A stretch of 9,080 nt of DNA from Dehalococcoidia bacterium (GTDB lineage: Bacteria; Chloroflexota; Dehalococcoidia; SAR202; UBA11138): assembly GCA_012270625.1 (NCBI GenBank), contig JAAXHZ010000331.1, positions 1 to 9,080 of the forward strand. The letters run 5' to 3'. The position numbers and the translations under genes were made by a program. Within the stretch, counting starts at the first letter, position 1. The number at the start of each line of letters is the position of its first letter. A model generated the notes under the pieces. It worked only from the letters and a program-made list of their open reading frames with translations, had not been told where the DNA came from and made no database searches. Shown in pieces: positions 1 through 5,419 of the stretch.

Positions 1-2
1 AT

Positions 3-869
3 GGCCCGCTCAGACTGGATTGGTATAATGCCGAATCCAGAAGAGAACAGCCAGATCGAGCGGTGCATGCCAACGCTGTGTCGGAATCCAGAAGACTAGC
101 AGACGAAGCTAGAGCGATATATAGGGAATATGAGGGCCTGCTCGAGGACATTAGAGACCAAGAACAGGATGCAGAGATCCAGCGACAGGAGATGAGAGAA
201 CGGATTGAGGGAATTCGTAGCCAGCTTAGGGATGACCTAGCTCGGAGCAAAGACTCTGCGCGGGAGGAGATTCAACGAGACCGGGAGCATCTTGATGAAC
301 TGTACAAGTTGAGAGACCAGCAGCTCTCTATACTGGTCGACTTTCAGAAGAGTGCCTTGGATGAGGAATTGGACCTGCAGACCAAGCCGTTCATAGTGCG
401 CAGAGAGGACATTCGTGATGTCCAGGTGGAGATAACAGCCGGCTTGATGAATCGAAGGGATGAACAGCAAGCAGTCATTGATCAGATTGAGGGCTTCAAA
501 GTATCAGCGGAAGTCCCGCAAGTACCCACCATAATCCATATTCCTTTCTGGGTGGTGAATTTGGAGTCCAGTGAGGTCAATGACACAATTACGATACCAC
601 CGCAATCGATTGAGAGGCCGGCGGAGCCGCCAAAGTCAGGACGCAAGTATGCTTCTATCAGCCGGGATCTGTCCGCGTCATTATCGCGGATTTCCGGACC
701 AATCGGGCAGGGTAGAGGTATGATACAGGAAGTAGTGAATCTTCCCCTAACCGGATTGGAAGCTGCCGCCATATCGGATGCTCTCGATGCGCTGGTCTCT
801 GACCAGATGTTGTCCCAGGGCTACTCAAAGCGAATAAAGAAGTTCTTTGAATTGTCGATAGCTGGTTAG
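3..869 (+). CDS. Coiled-coil protein, probably 5'-truncated by the window edge
   Basis: I do not recognise a family. A GTG at 63 could start a 268-residue protein, but it has no convincing ribosome-binding site. The frame is open without a stop to the left edge and continues the same charged helical composition (an ESRR segment recurs 17 residues apart across the GTG), so the true start probably lies outside the window. Counting from the GTG, residues 1-150 are rich in Glu, Arg, Gln and Leu and look like a long coiled coil. Residues 155-190 look like a beta-strand domain (IPFWVVNLES, then TITIPPQS). A Pro/Lys linker follows, then a helical C-terminus (about 225-268) that could be a small winged-helix or helical-bundle domain. 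No signal peptide or membrane segment is visible. The next gene starts 18 nt downstream, so co-transcription is likely. Coding status is well supported; function is unknown. Confidence 0.75.
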   Translation, partial: GPLRLDWYNAESRREQPDRAVHANAVSESRRLADEARAIYREYEGLLEDIRDQEQDAEIQRQEMRERIEGIRSQLRDDLARSKDSAREEIQRDREHLDELYKLRDQQLSILVDFQKSALDEELDLQTKPFIVRREDIRDVQVEITAGLMNRRDEQQAVIDQIEGFKVSAEVPQVPTIIHIPFWVVNLESSEVNDTITIPPQSIERPAEPPKSGRKYASISRDLSASLSRISGPIGQGRGMIQEVVNLPLTGLEAAAISDALDALVSDQMLSQGYSKRIKKFFELSIAG

Positions 870-887
870 AGCGAGAAGAGGAACAAA

Positions 888-1631
888 ATGCAACAGCAAC
901 AGCCTCCCAGGGCAGTACGAAGCGTAGATGCGGTAACGATTCAGGATGACATGGCTGTCGTTGGAGATGGCGTACCTTATGAGTTTGACATCGTGCCGAC
1001 ACGGAGAGAGGAATTAGGGCGGCGGATAGAGGTCCGGCCCGGTGCGTTCGTAGGTGGCGTCATATGCGGAAGGACGATCGAACTCTACGATGGTCTGGGA
1101 CTGGACATGATCCAGATGACGAGAGTTCGAGGTCTATATGGAATGGAGGATGTTAGGGTAGGCAACTATTGCGTAGTTGCCACACATGTGCAGTGCAACA
1201 AGTCTGTGTATGTTGGCAGTAATTCCCAGATCTTCGGAGATATTGTTGGAGAATCCATCGTGATTGATGGCAACACAGCTGTCGCTGGCAACGTCGTCGG
1301 GACAAAGGATATTATCATAGGTCGTGAGGTCTCTATCGGCGGGTACGTCGTATCGCTTCAAGGTTCGGTTGCCATCGATGACCAAAGCCAGGTGTTCGAT
1401 GTTATAGCTCACTCTGGAATAGAACTCGGCTCAGGAGTCACAACTCTTGATCCTGTGATCCAGAGTATTGATGGTGATGTTGAGTTGGCAGGACAGGCCA
1501 CTCTGGGAGGAATGAACATCGGAGCAGTACGTCGTCCTCTTCACATCAACACGAACGAGATTCGAGTGAAGAGCATCGAGTACGAGACTATAACTAACCA
1601 GTTGGCGGCCAGCTTTGATGAATTGAAGTAG
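888..1631 (+). CDS. Bactofilin/hexapeptide-like beta-helix protein
   Basis: A 247-residue protein starting at ATG 888, preceded by a GAAGAGG-type ribosome-binding site about 7 nt away. From about residue 45 to 215 it is a run of short beta-strands with recurring Gly-x-Ile/Val steps (VRVGNYCVV, VYVGSNSQIFG, IVIDGNTAVAGNVVG, IIIGREVSIGG, GIELGSG). This is the pattern of a left- or right-handed beta-helix as in bactofilins (polymer-forming cytoskeletal proteins) and hexapeptide-repeat proteins. The C-terminal 30 residues are a charged helical tail. No catalytic motif or membrane segment is seen. Bactofilins polymerise without nucleotide and often sit on membranes, so next to SPFH and ESCRT-III-like genes a scaffold role is a reasonable inference. 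An alternative is an enzyme-free beta-solenoid adaptor. Family assignment is by pattern only. Confidence 0.8.
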   Translation: MQQQQPPRAVRSVDAVTIQDDMAVVGDGVPYEFDIVPTRREELGRRIEVRPGAFVGGVICGRTIELYDGLGLDMIQMTRVRGLYGMEDVRVGNYCVVATHVQCNKSVYVGSNSQIFGDIVGESIVIDGNTAVAGNVVGTKDIIIGREVSIGGYVVSLQGSVAIDDQSQVFDVIAHSGIELGSGVTTLDPVIQSIDGDVELAGQATLGGMNIGAVRRPLHINTNEIRVKSIEYETITNQLAASFDELK

Positions 1632-1650
1632 CTTAGGAGACTTTCAGTTA

Positions 1651-1752
1651 ATGCTCTTTATGGGGGCAGCCCAAGCACTGTCGTTCTGCTTTCCACTCTC
1701 CTCCTTTCTATTGCCGGCAGTCCGCGACAGGACTTTTTCACTCTCGAATTAA
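1651..1752 (+). CDS. Candidate 33-residue hydrophobic peptide in the 142-nt gap
   Basis: An ATG at 1651 opens 33 codons to TAA at 1750-1752. An AGGAG sits at 1635-1639, 11 nt upstream, which is somewhat far. The first 24 residues are mostly hydrophobic (MLFMGAAQALSF, then FPLSSFLLPAV), followed by a short charged tail RDRTFSLSN. This could form one membrane-spanning or membrane-dipping helix. No other protein in this cluster shows an obvious membrane segment, which is why it is listed. It may equally be chance, since a possible terminator hairpin lies inside it. Weak call. Confidence 0.22.
   Translation: MLFMGAAQALSFCFPLSSFLLPAVRDRTFSLSN
1719..1738 (+). terminator. Possible weak intrinsic terminator
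   Basis: AGTCC (1719-1723) pairs with GGACT (1730-1734) around the loop GCGACA and is followed directly by TTTT, so the run is TTTTT from 1734. The stem is only 5 bp, so termination would be partial at best. It falls in the longest gap of the plus-strand cluster (1632-1773), the natural place for attenuation between the beta-helix gene and the zinc-ribbon gene. No convincing promoter was found in this gap. Confidence 0.3.
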
Positions 1753-1773
1753 GTTAGTAACGGAGATATCATA

Positions 1774-2235
1774 ATGCCACTCTGCGAAACCGAAGGATGC
1801 GGCAAGAGGTACATTGGAACAACGTGTCCCTACTGTAAAAACGCAGCCGTTCAACGTCGTCCCTCAATGGACAACAGCGGGTTCGGCAGTATGGTCAGCA
1901 TGTTTGCTGATGTAGAAAGCGCCGGTCCTCGGATCAATATCGCCGGCAATGTGAACTTGGAGCAGATCAGTGTTTCAGGGGATATAGTCGGAGGGGATTA
2001 CGTTGAAGGCGATAAGGCCGGTGGAGACATAGACAAAGGGCGCCACCTCATTGATGTTGGTGGTGACTACACAATTGCCAAAGGCGCTACGGCTGCGGAT
2101 GGCGCCGCACCTCAGCCGATGAATTACGCTGAACAGTCACAGCGTCCGGCCTTCTGTCCATTCTGCGGTACAAGTCTCGAGAACCTCGCCGTAGCTCGAT
2201 TCTGTCCAGCCTGTACCCAGCAGATCGCCAATTGA
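1774..2235 (+). CDS. Small protein with zinc ribbons flanking a Gly-Asp beta-solenoid
   Basis: A 153-residue protein; ATG 1774 has GGAG 8 nt upstream. The N-terminus carries a zinc-ribbon-like set of cysteines (C4, C9, C18, C21; the second pair is CPYC). The C-terminus carries another (C128, C131, C144, C147; CPFC and CPAC). Between them, about residues 50-105, is a Gly/Asp/Val-rich segment (INIAGNV, SGDIVGGDYVEGDKAGGDI, VGGDYTIAKGA) with a 4-5 residue periodicity, as expected for a short beta-solenoid. Similar GGD/GN repeats occur as adaptor segments in several bacterial signalling and conflict proteins; this is a resemblance only. No catalytic residues are apparent. A scaffold or adaptor role is inferred, perhaps pairing with the beta-helix protein upstream. 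It ends 31 nt before the HTH gene. Confidence 0.8.
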   Translation: MPLCETEGCGKRYIGTTCPYCKNAAVQRRPSMDNSGFGSMVSMFADVESAGPRINIAGNVNLEQISVSGDIVGGDYVEGDKAGGDIDKGRHLIDVGGDYTIAKGATAADGAAPQPMNYAEQSQRPAFCPFCGTSLENLAVARFCPACTQQIAN

Positions 2236-2266
2236 CAAGGCTATGAACGACATGGCAGGTGCGTAA

Positions 2267-3529
2267 ATGACAGAAAGGGTGCCAATGAGGCTGGAACCCG
2301 AATTCATGACACTTGAGGAACTGGCGGGATACGTCAGAATCAACAAACGCACGATTCACAACTGGGCTCAGAGTGGAAAAATTCCGGCCTACAGGCTTGA
2401 GGGGGAATGGCGCTTCCGCCGGGACGAGATAGACGAATGGCTCCGGGCACAACGCCCAGGATCTACTATGGCCCAGCAAAAACGACGCTGTTCGGTCTGC
2501 TCTCGTGACGAAACAGACGATCGCCCCATGGCTGGTGAATGCTCGGCTCCGGAGTGTACGCGCCCGATCTGCGGTACCTGCTGGGGCATTATTCGCAGAC
2601 GTGAATGCTCGGCTCATGTGCTGGATTCCGTCCCAAGTTCGAAAGGTGAACTGGAACGGGTCTCTGGAGGTGGACAGACAGATGGCCTACGAGCTAGCCG
2701 CAAGAGACTCTCCAACTCATCTGTGAACCTGCTAAGTGCGCGATTTCTCGATGGATTCTCTAGGAGAGTAGAGGGGCGACCACACTTAGTGAGCTCGGCA
2801 GGAACTCTCATCGCCCGCGTCAATAGCTGGTCTCTAGTAAAGCAGTCTGGATCCGGGGACCCGTATGGAAAGAAGACTCCATTGCGGACTTCTAGAGGGA
2901 GTACACGCCCACCCCTCACTCTAACTACGACCGGCTGGGTCACCTATGCGATTAAGCTCCCAGGTAGATCTCGTGAGGGGAGTGCCGTACGCACCCTGCG
3001 CCTCGAGGCTCGTGTTTTGAGCGTATCAACACGCCGGATCAGGAAGAGGCAATCGGACTCTCAGCCCATCAGTCGAAGACATCTAGAACATACTCTAGAA
3101 GATGCACTTTTGACGGCAGAGAGCGAAAAGGTGCACCGTATCCTTGGTCTGTACGCCTCTCAAGGTTGGGCTGAGGATGCCCATGAGATGCTGGATCACC
3201 CGAACAGCAGTGAACGGTTCCAGCACTCCAATCTTTCTGTTGCTCTTGTGGGGCCCGATCCCAGTAGGGCCGTCTGGAACTCCAGTGATCCCATCATCGT
3301 GGATTTGGGGATGTACTTCGTCGAAACCCCAGAGGGCGAGGTTGTAGAGTGCAAGGAGCGCATTCGAGAACTGATAAACATCTCAGGCGTCTATCTGGTC
3401 AGACGTATCGTCAAAGAAGAGGGATTTCGGTCAAGTGTTGTACACGAGGCTATCGTAGCCCTTTTTAGTGCAAAGGAAGTCGAAGTAGTAACTGAACAGG
3501 GCGAAGAAGCTATTGTGAAGAAGGAGTAA
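2267..3529 (+). CDS. Excisionase-type HTH protein with eight-ligand Cys/His zinc cluster
   Basis: A 420-residue protein. Residues 14-62 match the MerR/excisionase-like HTH_17 pattern (MTLEELAGYVRINKRTIHNW, then IPAYRLEGEWRFRRDEIDEW), so the N-terminus probably binds DNA. Residues 75-117 carry C75, C78, C92, C97, C102, C105, C114 and H117, enough for two zinc ions in a cross-brace (RING/B-box-like) or paired treble-clef arrangement. Residues 120-250 are basic and Ser/Arg-rich, low in recognisable structure. The last 170 residues look alpha/beta and folded but match no family I know. ATG 2267 follows CAGG at 2256-2259. ATG 2285, with AGAAAGGG 5 nt upstream, is a credible alternative start that keeps the HTH intact. 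The stop is 3 nt before the ESCRT-III-like start, so the two are translationally close. It could be the operon regulator, or a DNA-bound member of the complex. Confidence 0.8.
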   Translation: MTERVPMRLEPEFMTLEELAGYVRINKRTIHNWAQSGKIPAYRLEGEWRFRRDEIDEWLRAQRPGSTMAQQKRRCSVCSRDETDDRPMAGECSAPECTRPICGTCWGIIRRRECSAHVLDSVPSSKGELERVSGGGQTDGLRASRKRLSNSSVNLLSARFLDGFSRRVEGRPHLVSSAGTLIARVNSWSLVKQSGSGDPYGKKTPLRTSRGSTRPPLTLTTTGWVTYAIKLPGRSREGSAVRTLRLEARVLSVSTRRIRKRQSDSQPISRRHLEHTLEDALLTAESEKVHRILGLYASQGWAEDAHEMLDHPNSSERFQHSNLSVALVGPDPSRAVWNSSDPIIVDLGMYFVETPEGEVVECKERIRELINISGVYLVRRIVKEEGFRSSVVHEAIVALFSAKEVEVVTEQGEEAIVKKE

Positions 3530-3532
3530 GAG

Positions 3533-4132
3533 ATGAATCTGCTAGGTGGCATATTCTCGAGGGGTAACACCCTAGACAGGACCAAGAGGGAAGACCTTCG
3601 GAGTGAACAGGTTAAGCTTCAGGTCCAGGAGCAGACACTGACGAAGCGTCTAAGGGAGTTGGAAAATCAGAAGGGGAAGCTGTTCAAGAACGCAGTGTCC
3701 TCCGGTGGGACAAGAGCTGAAGACAGGATTGCCGCAAGACAGATTCAATCCCTGAGCGCCAGACAGAACGACTTAGAGCGCCAGGCGGAAGACATTTCAA
3801 ACAAGCTTATGGCGCTCGAAAGACTGTCTCGCATGAAAGAGAGGCAGCAGTCGTTGGAAGATAAGGGCGTGTGGGCGAAGATCTCCGAAATGGACATTAC
3901 AGACCTCAATGACGCCCTACTTGACAAGAATGTAGAAGACCAGGAGCAGCGGACCCTAGTTGGTGTCATAAATGAGACGCTTGGAATAGACGAGGCAACA
4001 CTGGCATCCGAAGAATCTCCGGAGATTTCAACTATTCTGGAGCACATAGAGGCTGCTCGGGAGAGTGGCATGGTTGAAGATGAAATGGGGCTGATGGAAC
4101 GAAGGGTGTCTGATGTCATGACAGAGAGGTAG
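3533..4132 (+). CDS. ESCRT-III (Snf7/Vps2)-like coiled-coil protein
   Basis: A 199-residue protein, in the 200-240 range usual for ESCRT-III; AAGGAG lies 6 nt before ATG 3533. Residues 1-11 (MNLLGGIFSRG) are short, hydrophobic and Gly-rich, like the membrane-inserting N-termini of Snf7/CHMP4. Residues 15-53 and 61-107 form two long basic-rich helices broken at SSGG (56-59), matching the alpha1-alpha2 hairpin; the second contains AARQIQSLSARQNDLE. Residues 117-151 are acidic helices (ISEMDITDLNDALLDK, then VINETLG) comparable to alpha4-alpha5 of Vps2/CHMP proteins. The extreme C-terminus (188-196, MERRVSDVM) resembles a MIM1 helix. ESCRT-III proteins polymerise on membranes and are remodelled by Vps4; the Vps4-like ATPase is encoded 16 nt downstream. 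The family call is by pattern; a PspA/Vipp1-type or generic coiled coil is the alternative. Confidence 0.7.
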   Translation: MNLLGGIFSRGNTLDRTKREDLRSEQVKLQVQEQTLTKRLRELENQKGKLFKNAVSSGGTRAEDRIAARQIQSLSARQNDLERQAEDISNKLMALERLSRMKERQQSLEDKGVWAKISEMDITDLNDALLDKNVEDQEQRTLVGVINETLGIDEATLASEESPEISTILEHIEAARESGMVEDEMGLMERRVSDVMTER

Positions 4133-4148
4133 GGAGGAGCAACACACA

Positions 4149-5324
4149 ATGGATTTGACTTCCGAGCTCCAGGCAGCACTAAAGGAATCGGAACATCGCG
4201 CTCAGTGTCATGAATCTGACGGGGCATTGCAGAAAGCTGCCAGCGAGTATGCGAGGTCAGCCCATCTCCTCAGGCAGATCGCTAAACAGACGCGAGGACT
4301 CCGCCTCAGACAACAGCGTCTCGATCGAGCACAGCGGTACAGTGATCGATCTAACATACTCCGACAGGGGCAGCCTGCGTCTGGAAGAAGTGCTGCGCTT
4401 GCTGCGGCCCCCCAGGGTCCCGAGGTCGATTCGCTGGGCGAGCGAGTCCGTTCCCTCATCAGAAAGACCGATGTCAGGTGGGACCAGATAGCGGGCCTTG
4501 CAGACGTCAGGTCCCAGATTAGAAGCCTATTCGCAATTGCGCTGGCACAGAGACCCGGGAATGTTGTAGTAGAACAGAGACCCAACATTCTTTTGTATGG
4601 CCCGCCGGGTACCGGCAAGACTTTGATCGCTGCTGCCGCGTCCGGTTCACTTGAGGCTACCTTCTTCAATGTGAAAGCCGGTGACCTGCTTTCAAAGAAC
4701 TTCGGTGAGTCTCCTCAGTTGGTGGCAAGACTTTACTCAGAAGCTATCCATACGGCCCCATCAGTCGTATTTGTCGATGAGATCGAGGCACTGGTACCGG
4801 ATAGAGACGCCCCAGGCGGAGTGACTGGACCCGAGTCTAGGATACTGTCGCAATTCCTCGCCGAGCTGGACGGCTTGGATTCCAAGTCTGCCGTAGAAAT
4901 CGTGATTACGATCGCCGCGACTAACAAGCCGTGGCTCCTGGATGAGGCGATGCTAAGCAGATTCGCGCGACTAGTTTACGTGCCGCTCCCAGACTACGAA
5001 GGGCGCCGTGAGATATTCAGGCTTTCCATAGTGGGCAATGGCTACGAAAGTGAGGTGTCTCTGAATGAGCTTGCTGATATTGCAGACGGCAAGAGCGGCA
5101 GAGAAATCGCGGCTGCCTGCAGGGAAGCCGCGCGAAACATGCTCATGCGAGCCAATCCTGAACTCGATGAAAGAGCAGACCGCGGAGTAGAAGCGCTGCG
5201 AAACTACCGACTTCACACCCAGGCGATATCGAAAGAGGAGATAGTGCAAGCACTCTCCCAGATCAGGCCGGCGTCTGGTGTACAGGACCTTGATCGATAC
5301 GAGAGTTGGATGGCTGCTGTATGA
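4149..5324 (+). CDS. Vps4/katanin-clade AAA ATPase with N-terminal MIT-like domain
   Basis: A 391-residue protein; GGAGGAG lies 9 nt before ATG 4149. Residues 3-73 are three amphipathic helices resembling an MIT domain (helix 2 ALQKAASEYARSAHLL, helix 3 QRLDRAQRYSDRSNIL). A linker leads to the AAA core starting at VRWDQIAGL (109-117). Walker A is GPPGTGKT (151-158, K157). Pore loop 1 is SKNFGES (182-188). Walker B is VVFVDE with D210 and E211. Sensor 1 is N259 in ATNKPW, and the arginine-finger region is SRF (R271). The C-terminus (373-391, RPASGVQDLDRYESWMAAV) resembles the terminal helix of katanin/Vps4 proteins. Known members hydrolyse ATP as hexamers to extract or unfold ESCRT-III or tubulin subunits. 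Here the likely substrate is the protein encoded just upstream. No large Vps4-type beta-domain insertion is obvious. The Walker, sensor and catalytic residues needed for ATPase activity are present. Confidence 0.9.
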   Translation: MDLTSELQAALKESEHRAQCHESDGALQKAASEYARSAHLLRQIAKQTRGLRLRQQRLDRAQRYSDRSNILRQGQPASGRSAALAAAPQGPEVDSLGERVRSLIRKTDVRWDQIAGLADVRSQIRSLFAIALAQRPGNVVVEQRPNILLYGPPGTGKTLIAAAASGSLEATFFNVKAGDLLSKNFGESPQLVARLYSEAIHTAPSVVFVDEIEALVPDRDAPGGVTGPESRILSQFLAELDGLDSKSAVEIVITIAATNKPWLLDEAMLSRFARLVYVPLPDYEGRREIFRLSIVGNGYESEVSLNELADIADGKSGREIAAACREAARNMLMRANPELDERADRGVEALRNYRLHTQAISKEEIVQALSQIRPASGVQDLDRYESWMAAV

Positions 5325-5401
5325 CTCCTAAGAAATGGTGTTTCATCTGCAAAGAACAGCTGGCTGGGCGAAAGCACTTGTGTGTGGCAAATACCTGCTG
5401 A
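5321..5401 (+). CDS. 26-residue Cys/His micro-ORF overlapping the ATPase stop
   Basis: ATG 5321 overlaps the ATPase stop as ATGA and opens 26 codons to TGA 5399-5401. The peptide has C7, C10, H19, C21 and C26 (WCFICKEQ, then RKHLCVANTC), a CxxC-x8-HxC-x4-C layout that could hold one zinc ion. The 4-nt overlap is typical of translational coupling, and the ORF fills most of the 95-nt gap before the SPFH gene, whose ribosome-binding site begins just after it. Other proteins of this cluster also carry zinc-ribbon motifs. It could still be a chance ORF; conservation in relatives would settle it. Confidence 0.45.
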   Translation: MTPKKWCFICKEQLAGRKHLCVANTC

Positions 5402-5406
5402 CTGCT

Positions 5407-5412
5407 AAGGAG
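5407..5412 (+). promoter_or_regulatory. Strong Shine-Dalgarno (AAGGAG) of the SPFH gene
   Basis: AAGGAG lies 7 nt before ATG 5420 and fixes that start for the SPFH-like gene. It sits 5 nt after the micro-ORF stop, so ribosomes finishing the micro-ORF would be delivered to it. Confidence 0.75.
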
Positions 5413-5419
5413 CACGGTA

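Noticed and set aside
33..95. 12-bp direct repeat GAATCCAGAAGA (33-44 and 84-95)
   Set aside because: It is in frame and simply encodes ESRR twice in a coiled coil; no sign of a mobile-element target duplication or att site.
658..1002. Antisense ORF across the first gene junction
   Set aside because: It overlaps two well-supported genes and their ribosome-binding site, has no start signal and a composition expected from the opposite strand.
2243..2266. Seven-codon leader ORF before the HTH gene
   Set aside because: ATG 2243 to TAA 2264 abuts ATG 2267, but it is too short and lacks a ribosome-binding site or attenuator structure to be supported.
2630..3040. Frameshift inside the HTH-zinc gene
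   Set aside because: The region is Ser/Arg-rich and poorly structured, but the single frame runs without interruption into a well-formed C-terminal domain, and the other frames carry only short shadows.
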